The position numbers and the translations under genes are program-made. The notes under the pieces were generated by a model. The model saw only the letters and a program-made list of their open reading frames with translations, was not told the DNA's origin and ran no database searches. A stretch of 64,000 nt of DNA from assembly GCF_016508585.1 (NCBI RefSeq), contig NZ_JADVOP010000025.1:1-64000 (forward strand). Direction: 5' to 3'. This stretch comes from Acinetobacter baumannii. GTDB lineage: Bacteria > Pseudomonadota > Gammaproteobacteria > Pseudomonadales > Moraxellaceae. Positions 17,143-26,746 of the stretch are shown one piece after another; position 1 is the stretch's first letter; the number at the start of each line of letters is the position of its first letter.

Positions 17143-18264
17143 GTGCAAGACTTCACTTCAAACTTACAACGTATCTTATTGTTTGGGTTATTGTTTATCC
17201 TGATTTTCTTGGGCTACGATATTCTCAAGTATTTCATTGTCCCGGTATTATGGGCGTGTATCATCGCCTATATGACATGGCCAATGTACAAGCGCATATT
17301 AAGAATGTTTGGTCCGAATCGACCAACATTGAGTGCGTCAGTGATGATTACGCTGGTGATTTTAGTGGTTGGAATCCCGCTCACCTTTGCGATTTTTATT
17401 CTGCAGCATGAAGGTCGAAATTTGTATTTTGACCTGCAACGCCAATTGTCATCGGGGCATTTGACTGTTCCTGATTTTATTCGCGAACTGCCTATTATCG
17501 GTAAGGAAGTCAGCCGGACTGTTCGGGAAATAAATGCGGATCCTACCAGTCTTTCACAGACCATTGGTCTTTGGATTCAAGGACATATGAATTATGGTAA
17601 GTTCGTACTTAACGAGATCACCAAAAATCTAGTGAAACTGGGTTTTGCCGTCATGTCTCTGTTCTTTTTCTATCGAGATGGTCAAACCATTTTGGAGCAA
17701 GTCAGCAAGGCATTACAGATGCTGATTGGACCACGTATCCATCATTATCTGGATACCATTTCTGAAACCACCCGTGCTGTGGTGTATGGTGTGGGTTTAA
17801 CAGCGGTTGCGCAATCCATTCTTGCAGGTATCAGTTATTTTGTTGCAGGCGTACCAAATCCAATGGTACTGACGATTGCCACTTTCCTGATGGCACTCAT
17901 TCCATTTGGACCACCTGTGGCTTATGGTGCAGTATCATTATGGCTGTTTTCCCAAGGTCAAACGGTTGAAGCGATCGGTGTAATGGCTTGGGGGGTCTGT
18001 ATTGTCAGTACGGCAGATAATGTCATTCGTCCATTGGTCATTTCAGGTGCGACAAAAATCCCATTCTTATTGATTATGTTTGGTGTTTTAGGCGGATTGG
18101 CGAGCTTTGGACTGGTTGGACTGTTTATTGGTCCTGTTATTCTGGCAATTTTATTGGCAATTTGGCGCGAATGGCTACATGAAACGACAGAGCATGGTAT
18201 TTTAATGCCTGATGCCACAATGGCATACGAAATCGAAGAAAACGACCCGAAAAAGCCGGATTAA
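17143..18264 (+). CDS. AI-2E family transporter (PerM type)
   Basis: This is a 373-residue polytopic membrane protein of the AI-2E/PerM/YdiK superfamily. It starts at a GTG. Two helices lie at about 10-55, another at 63-85, and a long periplasmic/cytoplasmic segment runs to about 150. The conserved C-terminal block has the family motif NPMVLTIATFLMALIPFGPP and the closing LVGLFIGPVILAILLAIWREW. Family members export small molecules or ions; the original quorum-sensing signal role applies to a few only. The substrate is unknown here. Confidence 0.87.
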   Translation: MQDFTSNLQRILLFGLLFILIFLGYDILKYFIVPVLWACIIAYMTWPMYKRILRMFGPNRPTLSASVMITLVILVVGIPLTFAIFILQHEGRNLYFDLQRQLSSGHLTVPDFIRELPIIGKEVSRTVREINADPTSLSQTIGLWIQGHMNYGKFVLNEITKNLVKLGFAVMSLFFFYRDGQTILEQVSKALQMLIGPRIHHYLDTISETTRAVVYGVGLTAVAQSILAGISYFVAGVPNPMVLTIATFLMALIPFGPPVAYGAVSLWLFSQGQTVEAIGVMAWGVCIVSTADNVIRPLVISGATKIPFLLIMFGVLGGLASFGLVGLFIGPVILAILLAIWREWLHETTEHGILMPDATMAYEIEENDPKKPD

Positions 18265-18285
18265 CTCAGTCTGCTTCTACATGAT

Positions 18286-18318
18286 TCGCCAAGTATTTTA
18301 TTTGGCGGATTATTTTAA
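18286..18318 (+). terminator. probable intrinsic terminator
   Basis: Arms CGCCAA (18286-18291) and TTGGCG (18302-18307) enclose an AT loop and are followed by a T-rich run, 21 bases after the AI-2E gene stop. Confidence 0.55.
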
Positions 18319-18457
18319 TCCCTCCCAGTAGACCCAGCATAATCAATGCCAATTTACTGTTTATTTAATAAATTTATACAATCAGATATTTAATTCACAT
18401 TGTTTATCCATAGATGCTTTGTTTGAATGATCTATAAATCATGATCAAAGATATTGG

Positions 18458-19021
18458 ATGCAAATAATGACATCTACTTTTTTTAAAACATCAATATTTT
18501 GCACCTGCATCGCACTTTTTACAGCGGCATGCAGCACTACACCGCATACGACCAAACCTAAAACACCTCAAAAAACGATTGATGTTCATGCTGTTTCAGC
18601 ACAAGGCATTGGCGCAAAGATCGGTACGATTAGCTTTCAAGACTCGCCAAACGGTTTAAATATTTCAACTCAACTCAGCCACCTTCCTTCAGGTTTTCAC
18701 GGTTTTCATATTCATGAAAAAGGCTCTTGTGCGCCTGCTGAGAAAGAGGGCAAAATGGGGGCTGCTCTGGCTGCGGGAGGGCATTACAATCCTCACCAGA
18801 CTGGACATGGCACACCGAATGATGGGCATATGGGTGATTTACCCGTATTGAATGTTGATTCAAATGGTAATGCTAAAACCACTTTGATCGCACCACGATT
18901 AAAACTTGCCGACATACAGGGCTTAGCCATCATGATCCATGCAGGTGGTGATAATTATTCCGACCATCCAAAGCCTTTGGGTGGTGGTGGAGACCGCATT
19001 GCTTGCGGTGTGATCCAGTAA
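18458..19021 (+). CDS. sodC: Cu,Zn superoxide dismutase, lipoprotein
   Basis: SodC converts superoxide to O2 and H2O2 in the periplasm. The 187-residue precursor has a lipobox TAAC after residue 20, so it is lipid-anchored, as in several pathogens. Metal ligands are visible in GFHGFHIHEKGSC (Cu His pair), GGHYNPHQTGHG (bridging and Zn His), NDGHMGDLP (Zn His/Asp) and GLAIMIHAGGDNYSDHP (Cu His). The disulfide Cys pair is in KGSCAP and RIACGV, and the catalytic Arg is in GGDRIACG. The start could also be the ATG at 18467. The gene is convergent with a DUF2252 gene. Confidence 0.95.
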   Translation: MQIMTSTFFKTSIFCTCIALFTAACSTTPHTTKPKTPQKTIDVHAVSAQGIGAKIGTISFQDSPNGLNISTQLSHLPSGFHGFHIHEKGSCAPAEKEGKMGAALAAGGHYNPHQTGHGTPNDGHMGDLPVLNVDSNGNAKTTLIAPRLKLADIQGLAIMIHAGGDNYSDHPKPLGGGGDRIACGVIQ

Positions 19022-19051
19022 TTCAATCATTATTCAATAAAAATCTTGAAT

Positions 19052-19075
19052 GTGGATAAACTTAAAGTTATCCAC
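19052..19075. terminator. hairpin between convergent genes
   Basis: Perfect eight-base arms GTGGATAA (19052-19059) and TTATCCAC (19068-19075) lie between the convergent sodC and DUF2252 stops. There is no real U-tract, so it is a weak terminator candidate. Confidence 0.4.
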
Positions 19076-19082
19076 AATGGCT

Positions 19083-20306
19083 TCATTTTTGATGTGCAAG
19101 TGCATAACGGCGGCAGTGATCCAGATAGCCGGCTTCATGTACACTGATCAGTTCCACAATACTGCGCCATAACCAGAATGGCGCATCTATGGTTTTAGAT
19201 TGGTTTCTTTGCAGTTCTTTGAGCCAACTGTTTCGAGTTGAAGCATCCATTTGTCGAACATGTGCCCGTCCCACTACAAAAGCCAAATAAAATGCCAAAT
19301 CTCTCGCTCCGTTTTGGTTCATGCCTTCGATTTCTAATTTTAAATCCTGCGGTAATAACTCACGAATAAAGAGCGATCGCTCCAAAAATTTGGTTGCTCG
19401 CATTCGCTCCCCCAGATAAGGGGATAAATGTCGTGCCCCTTCCACAATTCGCATTGCATTGTCTTTCGGCATAGGTGCATTTGAATAACGAGGTGCTAAA
19501 GCTGTGGTGGCTTCTTTTAAATCCATTAAACACAAGCCTTTACCATCTCTAACAATATGATTGGATGAATCCATTAACACGATATAGCGCAATAAGCCTA
19601 AAGAACTGCAGCCTTTCACCCAGTATGCTGAATCAATCACTTTGAGCTCTGCAGATGCATCACGCTGCCCAATCATTTTGACTAAATCTTCTATATCCGG
19701 CTGCGCAAAAACATTGTGTATTTCCAACTGTTCTTTTTTTAATAACGGCCAAAACCGTTTACCCAAGGTAATTTGAGGCTTTAAATCTTCTAAACGTTCT
19801 TTTGCTAAACTTTTCCAAGATCGCTTCACTGCTTTTTCCATCACACTGTGTACTAAAGCAGGACGCTGTAACTGATCACTTGTACGACCATTACGTTCTA
19901 GCGCATACATATAGCCTGCATACAGTGCTTCAATCATTTGTGCAGTCACCACACCCGGTAAGTCTGAACTACGCACTGCTGTTGCCAAAGATAAACCTAA
20001 ACGAATCAGGTCATTGGCTGGATTGCCAATCACAGTCTGATCCAAGTCTCTAATTTCAATGTCGATCTTGCCTTCTGCATTGGCGACAGGACCCAAGTTT
20101 CCAGTATGACAATCGCCACAAATCCAAATTGCTGGACCTTGAGGAATAGAGCTAATTTCAGCTTGTTTCAGCCAATCATAATATTTAGCAGTATTGCCAC
20201 GTACATAGGCATGGATTGAACGTGCCATTTTTAAATTACGGCGTTCGGTCAACTCGGCATTACGATAACGCGGGAGCTTAATTGCGGTATTTTGTTTTTT
20301 TGACAT
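19083..20306 (-). CDS. DUF2252 family protein
   Basis: This is a 407-residue protein of the DUF2252 family. The conserved GPAIWICGDCHTGNLGP and DIEIRDLDQTVIGNPANDLI give an HxGN and a D-x-D/N pattern like the catalytic and metal-binding loops of aminoglycoside-phosphotransferase-fold kinases. A later SLGLLRYIVLM and GLCLMDLKEA follow. Kinase-like activity is possible but unproven, and the family is uncharacterised. It is probably cytoplasmic with no signal peptide. The gene is single, convergent with sodC. Confidence 0.85.
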   Translation of the reverse strand: MSKKQNTAIKLPRYRNAELTERRNLKMARSIHAYVRGNTAKYYDWLKQAEISSIPQGPAIWICGDCHTGNLGPVANAEGKIDIEIRDLDQTVIGNPANDLIRLGLSLATAVRSSDLPGVVTAQMIEALYAGYMYALERNGRTSDQLQRPALVHSVMEKAVKRSWKSLAKERLEDLKPQITLGKRFWPLLKKEQLEIHNVFAQPDIEDLVKMIGQRDASAELKVIDSAYWVKGCSSLGLLRYIVLMDSSNHIVRDGKGLCLMDLKEATTALAPRYSNAPMPKDNAMRIVEGARHLSPYLGERMRATKFLERSLFIRELLPQDLKLEIEGMNQNGARDLAFYLAFVVGRAHVRQMDASTRNSWLKELQRNQSKTIDAPFWLWRSIVELISVHEAGYLDHCRRYALAHQK

Positions 20307-20459
20307 TGTCGGTATTTTTAAGCATTCAGTGATTTATTGTGGATTTTTTTCATGCTCAGGGTAAGAGTGAATCTGTATATAAAATGTTGAATTTTACGCA
20401 TTAATTTTTACATTTCCACAGCGAATAAAACATCTGATTGTGCCATAAAAGAGTAAAAT

Positions 20460-22640
20460 ATGCAGATCCCACCTCTGCGAAACGATATTGTGAATAGCAT
20501 TCATCAAATCTTTCAAAATATAAAGTCAAACTCAACCTTTATTTATTGCTTACAGATTCTGATTGTTTTGACGGGAACAACGCTTGGGCTTTATTTTCTA
20601 GGTTATGACCGGTTGATCGTTCCCTTAACGCTTGGAGCAATTGCAACAGCATTGACTGACTTTGATGACCGGCTCAGTATCCGTTTAAGAAATCTGGGAC
20701 TGGTTTGTATTCTGTTTTTTAGTGTCAGCAGTATTCTCGATTTTTTACATCCCCATAAACTTTTATTCTTAATTTATTTATCGCTTTCCAGTGCTGTTTT
20801 CATATTGATGGGAGCACTGGGGCAACGCTATGCCACCATTTCTTTTGGTACAGTGCTACTCTCTATTTATACCATGTTCGGTCTAGGTGAATATTCTGAG
20901 TGGTATCAACAGCCGAGTTATTTTGTTATGGGGGCACTCTGGTATGGTTTAACCTCGATTATTTTTTATCTTCTTAAACCAACACAAGCCGTTCAAGACA
21001 ATTTATCAAACAGTTTCAATACGCTTTGCGATTTACTCATGGCAAAAGCCAAATTGTTTGATCCTGATAATCAAGACAATGTTGAACAACTTTTATATGA
21101 TCTTTCATTAAAAAATAGTATTGTGGTACAAAACTTAAACACCACTAAAGCATCATTACTGACTCGTTTAAAAGCTTCACGTGCCAATAAAAATACAATT
21201 TACTGGCTGAATTTATATTTTCTCGCCCAAGACATCCATGAACAGGCTACATCCAATTATCTTCATTATGAAAAAATCCAGCAGAACTTTAGCCGCACCG
21301 ATTTAATCTATCGAATTCAAAAAAATGTACGCATTCAGGCACAGCATTGTCAGGTACTGGCTGAAGCTATTTTAAAAGGCGATAGTTTTATCGTCCGTGC
21401 AGACCATAACACCGCCTTAATCTATTTAGAAAGTTCAATGCATGAGTGGATTCAACACAATCCATATAATATAGAAGTTAAAAATCTGCTTTTGGTCTTA
21501 AGAAATTTAAAAAATGTCCAAGACCAGTTTACCAACCTCAGTATTGAACAAGCCAACTATCAACAAAACTACAGCCAACATCGAGATAATTTAAATTTAT
21601 TGGATGACGATATCCACGGCATACAAGACCTTTGGCTCAAGATCAAACAACATCTAAGCCCAAAATCTGCCCTGTTTCGTCATGCTGTCCGTATCGGCTT
21701 TGTGTTTGCTGTGGGCTATGCCATTTCTTTATTGCCTTTTGCCAAGAATGGCTATTGGATTTTACTGACCAGCTTGTTTGTCTGCCAGATCAGTTATTTC
21801 GCCACTAAAAGCCGTTTAAAAATGCGAACCTTAGGCACTGTTTTAGGTGTCATTCTAGGAATTCCAATCTTATATTTTGTCCCCAGTATTGAAGGTCAGT
21901 TAGTCCTTACCATTATTTTCGGAGTCTATTTTTTCTATTTGCGCTCCAAAAAATATGCCATGGCGACCTTGATGGCGACTCTGATGGTCTTGTTGATTTT
22001 TAATCTTAAAGGTGCAGGCTATGCCATCATTTTGCCTCGTATTGTTGATACACTTTTAGGCTGTTTAATTGCATGGTTTGCTGTGAGCTTTATTTGGCCG
22101 GATTGGAATTTCCGGAATATTTCCAACAATATTCTCAAGAGCAGTAAAGCAACCCTAGATTATTTCGATGCTGTGGTAGAACAATATCAACAGGGTCGAA
22201 CAAACAGCATTGAGTATCGTAAAGCGCGTCGTGCGGCACACAACGCACAAATTGAATTATCAGCCATGATTTCGAGCCTCAGTGCAGAGCCCAATCCCCA
22301 TCAAGATTTAATTCATCATGCCTTTAGATACTTGGTCTATAGCCATAGTCAACTCAGTTATGTGTCAGCATTGGGCAGCCATCGAGAACAGGTACATGAT
22401 CAGCAAATCCTAGATCTAATGTTATGGTGTAAATACACCTTGAATGATGTGCTACTCAATCAAGTCCCTTTAGATGAAGCCGTGATTGAACAAAAATTGA
22501 CAGAAATACAAACTTTAAGCGATCAAGACAATTTATCAGATGGTTTACTATTAGCATTAAAACAAATCAGTTTATTATTGGAAACCTTACCTGAGTTGTT
22601 AAAATTAAAAACAACTTTACTTCGCTTAGAAATTAAATAG
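20460..22640 (+). CDS. FUSC/YccS-type inner membrane protein
   Basis: This is a 726-residue member of the YccS/YhfK (FUSC-like) family. An N-terminal bundle of about six transmembrane helices (residues 30-170) precedes a cytoplasmic helical domain (180-400). A second bundle (405-560) contains VRIGFVFAVGYAISLLPF and NGYWILLTSLFVCQ, followed by a cytoplasmic tail. Related proteins are aromatic-acid efflux components (AaeB) or are uncharacterised. There is no membrane-fusion protein gene nearby, which argues against an AaeB-type tripartite pump. A small exported-protein gene follows within a few bases and may be cotranscribed. Confidence 0.85.
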   Translation: MQIPPLRNDIVNSIHQIFQNIKSNSTFIYCLQILIVLTGTTLGLYFLGYDRLIVPLTLGAIATALTDFDDRLSIRLRNLGLVCILFFSVSSILDFLHPHKLLFLIYLSLSSAVFILMGALGQRYATISFGTVLLSIYTMFGLGEYSEWYQQPSYFVMGALWYGLTSIIFYLLKPTQAVQDNLSNSFNTLCDLLMAKAKLFDPDNQDNVEQLLYDLSLKNSIVVQNLNTTKASLLTRLKASRANKNTIYWLNLYFLAQDIHEQATSNYLHYEKIQQNFSRTDLIYRIQKNVRIQAQHCQVLAEAILKGDSFIVRADHNTALIYLESSMHEWIQHNPYNIEVKNLLLVLRNLKNVQDQFTNLSIEQANYQQNYSQHRDNLNLLDDDIHGIQDLWLKIKQHLSPKSALFRHAVRIGFVFAVGYAISLLPFAKNGYWILLTSLFVCQISYFATKSRLKMRTLGTVLGVILGIPILYFVPSIEGQLVLTIIFGVYFFYLRSKKYAMATLMATLMVLLIFNLKGAGYAIILPRIVDTLLGCLIAWFAVSFIWPDWNFRNISNNILKSSKATLDYFDAVVEQYQQGRTNSIEYRKARRAAHNAQIELSAMISSLSAEPNPHQDLIHHAFRYLVYSHSQLSYVSALGSHREQVHDQQILDLMLWCKYTLNDVLLNQVPLDEAVIEQKLTEIQTLSDQDNLSDGLLLALKQISLLLETLPELLKLKTTLLRLEIK

Positions 22641-22669
22641 AAATGATGACAAGATCTGAGAGGGTTCAA

Positions 22670-23224
22670 GTGAAACTTAAACGCCATTTACAATTATTTG
22701 CTGCTTTAATCACGCTAAGTGCCATGACATCTAGTTATGCAGATGCAAAATTTAATCAAAACTTAGAACAATTTTTAGAATGTAAGAAAACGCTCAGTGA
22801 TTATTATGCTCTAGGTTTTGAGTTTGAAGATAACTTGAAAAAGAACGGTTGGGTGAAACAAGGTGAAGATTATTCTTATGTCAGTCAAACTCCGATCAAA
22901 GTTTTTGGTCAATCCAGTCATGAAATTAGTTTAGTTGCTGGTGGTATGCTGGCTGTATTCAAAAATGCCAATACCAAAGAACTTGCTGAAAAATTTAAAA
23001 TTTCTCAAAACCCATTTTTTAAAAATATGCCCTATTTTTCTGGCGAAAAAATTGTAAAAAAAGATCCTGCGACAAAAGACTCGGAAAAGTCCGTTCGAAA
23101 ACTGACCCTCGCTGAGTCCAATCCTGTTATCAATGAAGGAGAAAATAAAACTTATCTGGGTTGCGTTTATCTCTCCGAATTTGAACAACAGCAACAGGAA
23201 GCTGCACTTGAAGCCGCACAGTAA
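22670..23224 (+). CDS. hypothetical exported protein
   Basis: The product is about 184 residues and not recognised. The GTG at 22670 is favoured, because GAGAGG at 22658-22663 is properly spaced and the resulting signal peptide (MKLKRHLQLFAALITLSA, cleavage near SYADA) is standard. Tandem ATGs at 22643 and 22646 give a longer version. The mature domain has Cys in QFLECKKTLS and in TYLGCVYLSEF, a likely disulfide, and ends with an acidic Gln/Glu/Ala helix. It lies just after the FUSC-type gene, so a shared transcript is likely. Confidence 0.65.
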   Translation: MKLKRHLQLFAALITLSAMTSSYADAKFNQNLEQFLECKKTLSDYYALGFEFEDNLKKNGWVKQGEDYSYVSQTPIKVFGQSSHEISLVAGGMLAVFKNANTKELAEKFKISQNPFFKNMPYFSGEKIVKKDPATKDSEKSVRKLTLAESNPVINEGENKTYLGCVYLSEFEQQQQEAALEAAQ

Positions 23225-23474
23225 TCAATAAACATTGAAATCGAGAATGATTAAAGATTAAATGCAATGCCAATTCTGCATACTTTTTTTCAATAAATCA
23301 TAAAAACAGATGTGCAATGATGACTTCTGATTATGATAATTTAACCACATGATCGAGGTCATTTTCTCACATAGAACAATCTCACTTGAGGGTCGATTGA
23401 GCGTGATAAATATATTCAACTTTTGCGCATAATTCGGTTAGACTCAAGATTCATTCTCATTTGACTAAGTGACC

Positions 23475-23762
23475 ATGAATATCAAAACTTTACGTCTTGT
23501 TGGTTTTCTTGAAGGGATTTCCTTTCTTCTCCTGCTGTTTATTGCAATGCCGCTCAAATATATTTGGGATAACCCAATCTATGTGAAATATGTGGGTATG
23601 GGACATGGCTTACTCTTTATCGCCTTTCTTGCTGTTCTGTTGATCGTTTGTCAAAAGCAAAAATGGTCGATTAAAATGTTTATTTTAGGCTTGATCGCTT
23701 CAATTTTACCTTTTGGACCCTTTGTGTTCGATCATAAACTCAAGCAAGAACAATCTTATTAA
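23475..23762 (+). CDS. DUF3817 small integral membrane protein
   Basis: This is a 95-residue, three-helix membrane protein. LRLVGFLEGISFLLLLFIAMPLK begins it, the conserved GMGHGLLFIAFLA is near residue 45, and the end LIASILPFGPFVFDHKL is typical of the DUF3817 family. Function is unknown. The ATG at 23475 is preferred over the GTG at 23469. A hairpin with a T-run (23784-23820) terminates it and also serves the convergent craA gene. Confidence 0.8.
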   Translation: MNIKTLRLVGFLEGISFLLLLFIAMPLKYIWDNPIYVKYVGMGHGLLFIAFLAVLLIVCQKQKWSIKMFILGLIASILPFGPFVFDHKLKQEQSY

Positions 23763-23783
23763 CTCTCCTTTGAATACAGCTGT

Positions 23784-23820
23784 AAAGCTCCCTTTCCTTT
23801 TGGAGAGAGAGCTTTTTTAA
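23784..23820. terminator. intrinsic terminator, probably bidirectional
   Basis: AAAGCTC at 23784-23790 pairs with GAGCTTT at 23809-23815 around a pyrimidine-rich loop, followed by TTTTAA. It lies between the convergent DUF3817 and craA genes. Confidence 0.65.
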
Positions 23821-23822
23821 TT

Positions 23823-25064
23823 TTAGAAGATACCCTCTGCCTGACGTTGTTTCATGATTGATTTTAATAAGCCACGCGGAACAGTGAACCACAAAGCAAT
23901 TAAAACAAAACACGACAATGCATAAGCCCAGAGATGGAAATGCTCATATAAAACCCGAATCAGCTCAATGACAAAGAAGAAAGTAAACATCATGAGGACT
24001 GAAACAGCTGCTGCTACAGTACCTTTAGAAACTTCTGAAGACATCAATGCAAAACGATACAGTACAGAGAAACTAATCCCCTCACCAAAGCTCACCAATG
24101 TCATACCTGAAATGACGCAATATAAAAAATATTCGCGCCAAATGACACCTGCAAATACGATGACTGTACCTAAAAGCATTAACGGTAAGCCGATTAAAAC
24201 TGTTTTCCCAAGCGCTAAACGATCAATCACTCGAATCAAAACAATATTTCCTAAAATCAGCCCTCCCAATACAGGAAATTGTGCTAACCCATACTGCAGA
24301 CTACTCAGCCCCAGTTCTTCAACCAACATGACTGGCGATAAAGCAATCCAAAGCATTAAAGGCATCGCCACCATAGGAAGCCCTAAAGTCATCCCCATAA
24401 ACGTTTTATTTTTAAAGACTTTTCTATAGTCATCCCAAATATAACTCAGAGGTTGTTTGGGAATACTGGTTTGACGTGATGGCATTTTTGCCTTTAAACC
24501 AAACCAACTGAGAAAGGCTAAAAAAGCAATCGCAATAAAGCCCCAGTGCCACGATACATGATCGATCAGGAAAGCACCTACGACAGGTCCGATTAACGGT
24601 GCCAGTAAAGAAATGTTTGCCATGAGCGCCATGACTTTGATTGCATCACGTTCTTCAAAAGTTTCCTGAATTGCTGCATAACCGACAGCTGCAATCACGG
24701 ATAAACCAAAGCCTTGTAAAAATCTTAAAGCAAGAAAACTTTCAATATGATGTGTCAGTAAAATCAATAAGCAGGTGATCACAAAAAAAGCCACACCCGC
24801 CAATAAGACTTTTTTACGTCCCAATCGGTCTGATAATGGTCCTAATAATCCTGCGACACATGCACCGCCAAGCAGATAAAAGGACATGGATGAGGGAGCC
24901 CATGTACTGCTCACACCAAATTCTTTGGTAATCGCGAGCATGGCAGGCTGTACCAGATCATTTCCGATATATACTGAAAACTCAAAAAGCACCAACGCCA
25001 GTGGAAACATGAGCGTAGCACGACTCAAACTTGCAGTTTGTTCTTGTTGCACTGAATTTTGCAT
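23823..25064 (-). CDS. craA: MFS drug/H+ antiporter, CraA/MdfA type
   Basis: This is a 413-residue major facilitator with 12 predicted helices. The sequence closely follows what I recall of the A. baumannii chloramphenicol exporter CraA: TLMFPLALVLFEF, IGNDLVQPAMLAI, WAPSSMSFYLLGG, and the motif A GPLSDRLGRKKVLL. The acidic residue in the first helix (the E of LVLFEF, with the D of IGNDL close by) corresponds to the proton/drug-binding acid of MdfA. It exports phenicols and other drugs in exchange for protons in characterised relatives. It is a core Acinetobacter gene, single, with no adjacent regulator. The degree of resistance cannot be predicted. Confidence 0.88.
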   Translation of the reverse strand: MQNSVQQEQTASLSRATLMFPLALVLFEFSVYIGNDLVQPAMLAITKEFGVSSTWAPSSMSFYLLGGACVAGLLGPLSDRLGRKKVLLAGVAFFVITCLLILLTHHIESFLALRFLQGFGLSVIAAVGYAAIQETFEERDAIKVMALMANISLLAPLIGPVVGAFLIDHVSWHWGFIAIAFLAFLSWFGLKAKMPSRQTSIPKQPLSYIWDDYRKVFKNKTFMGMTLGLPMVAMPLMLWIALSPVMLVEELGLSSLQYGLAQFPVLGGLILGNIVLIRVIDRLALGKTVLIGLPLMLLGTVIVFAGVIWREYFLYCVISGMTLVSFGEGISFSVLYRFALMSSEVSKGTVAAAVSVLMMFTFFFVIELIRVLYEHFHLWAYALSCFVLIALWFTVPRGLLKSIMKQRQAEGIF

Positions 25065-25408
25065 TGTTTTCTACATATCATTATAGGCTTGCTGGAGTGA
25101 CACTATTTTTCTAAAGATAAGCGTCATCCCAATGACAAGCACTGAAATTTAAATATTAAGTTGTGGAATTTACGTTGAATAAGGAGTCAACACCGCATTC
25201 ACAAGGTGTCTAATTCAATAGGTAAAAAAGTCATGCTTGCAGCAAATTTGTGAGATTTATAACTGAACCCTTCTATAAAAAAGTTTATAGAAAGTACACA
25301 CAGGGTTGAGTTTTTGTAGTGTAACACAGACATTTTTCGAGAGGAAGTTGAACATTTAATATTCTTAAGATACTCTAAATGTCACATGAATCGATATGAA
25401 TAAATTAA
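25065..25408. other. intergenic region with small hairpin
   Basis: This lies between divergent craA and a small membrane-protein gene and should hold both promoters. A hairpin TTCTATAAA/TTTATAGAA at 25271-25292 sits within a wider AACCC/GGGTT pair. I see no regulator-type operator and no further gene. Confidence 0.4.
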
Positions 25409-25801
25409 ATGAAAAATAAAAATCCGGTTTCCTTGATCATCATTGGCATTATTTTACTTCTGGTCGGTGGTGGGCTTTATTTAATGAGCTCAGGACCAAA
25501 TATCAGTGCCTCTGATCAAGCCCGCTGTGAACAGTTGGTTGAAAAAAAATATGGTGAAAACTCTGGCTCAATAATCTCAAGTTGCAAGACGGATACGGGT
25601 TTTGTTGCCATGATGGACGCTCAAGCCAATTCTACAGGCTCAGCAGAAGATACAGCGAAAGCAATTAGCTCAGCCAATCAAAAAGAACTCGGCTTAGGTA
25701 TATTCGGTAAATTCCTGATGGGGCTATGTGTGGGAATCGGAATTGCATTGCTGATTAAAGGTCTTATTGGACTAAAAAACAAACCGCAAACGGGTATTTA
25801 G
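25409..25801 (+). CDS. small membrane protein, two helices
   Basis: This is a 130-residue protein with a hydrophobic helix at each end (about 7-27 and 97-120) and a periplasmic middle containing two Cys (ARCEQLVEKKYG and IISSCKTDTG), likely a disulfide. DUF3185-like small proteins have a similar look, but I cannot assign a family. Function is unknown. The gene is single, divergent from craA and convergent with the pirin gene. Confidence 0.65.
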   Translation: MKNKNPVSLIIIGIILLLVGGGLYLMSSGPNISASDQARCEQLVEKKYGENSGSIISSCKTDTGFVAMMDAQANSTGSAEDTAKAISSANQKELGLGIFGKFLMGLCVGIGIALLIKGLIGLKNKPQTGI

Positions 25802-25834
25802 TCCTTCACGGCAGCTTATACGTTGAACTTGCTG

Positions 25835-26716
25835 TCATTCATCATCTAACACTTTAAATTTGATGAAAGTACCCTTTTTAATATCATCATATGCTTCAAG
25901 AATTTGATCATAGCTGTTCATCACAAATGGACCATGACCATTGATTGGTTCTTGAAGCGGTTTACCTGTCAGCAACAATAACTTGCAATGCTCTAAAGCG
26001 GTGATCTCAATGTCCTGCCCTAAACTCGACATCACGGCTAAACCTTGTTCATCTAACATATCATCTTCAGGCTGAAATTGAACTTTACCACGTCTTAAAT
26101 AAATCATTGCAGTGTCTCCAGCATTCGCCGGTAGAACTATGCGATGTCCTGTCTGGATTTCGATGTCTAAAACCTGGAGGGGCGAATGCGTTTTGGCTGG
26201 TCCTTGGGCATTTCCATAATGCCCAGCAATGACCCTGACACTTCCTGCGGAATGCTTGAGTCCAATCACGGGAATATCTGCTTTGCGCAAACTTTGATAA
26301 CGGGGTGGATTCATTTTATCTTTGGCAGGCAAATTCACCCACAACTGTACCATTTCAAAATAGCCCCCTGTTTTTGCGAAAGCCTCACTAAACACTTCTT
26401 TATGTTGGACACCTGAAGCAGCCGTCATCCATTGCACATCGCCTGCAGAAACGATCCCTCCACCACCGGATGAATCCCGATGTTCGAGTTCTCCTGCAAA
26501 AATCAGTGTGACCGTTTCAAAACCCCGATGTGGATGTTCACTCACGCCTTTGCGCAATTGTGTGGGTTTTAAAACACCAGGTCCCAAGTGATCAAGCAAT
26601 AGAAATGGAGAAACGGTGTTGCCAAGTTCATAATGTGAGAACACGGACAGTACAGGATAAAAATCTCCAATCGCAAAGCGCGTATCATTACGATGGATAA
26701 AGGCAAGGGTTTTCAT
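25835..26716 (-). CDS. pirin family protein
   Basis: This is a 293-residue bicupin of the pirin family. The N-terminal cupin carries the metal site FLLLDHLGPG, EHPHRGFETVTLIFAGELEH and a downstream Gln/Glu pair, where the His residues bind Fe(II). The C-terminal cupin is degenerate, as in most pirins. Bacterial pirins act as quercetinases or as redox-sensitive regulators; which applies here is not known. The gene has a short gap to the next minus-strand gene. Confidence 0.88.
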   Translation of the reverse strand: MKTLAFIHRNDTRFAIGDFYPVLSVFSHYELGNTVSPFLLLDHLGPGVLKPTQLRKGVSEHPHRGFETVTLIFAGELEHRDSSGGGGIVSAGDVQWMTAASGVQHKEVFSEAFAKTGGYFEMVQLWVNLPAKDKMNPPRYQSLRKADIPVIGLKHSAGSVRVIAGHYGNAQGPAKTHSPLQVLDIEIQTGHRIVLPANAGDTAMIYLRRGKVQFQPEDDMLDEQGLAVMSSLGQDIEITALEHCKLLLLTGKPLQEPINGHGPFVMNSYDQILEAYDDIKKGTFIKFKVLDDE

Positions 26717-26746
26717 ACTGTCGATCTACTCTGATTGGCAATAATA

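Noticed and set aside
17112..17411. 99-codon frame overlapping the start of the AI-2E gene
   Set aside because: It is out of frame with the well-supported permease gene and lacks family similarity.
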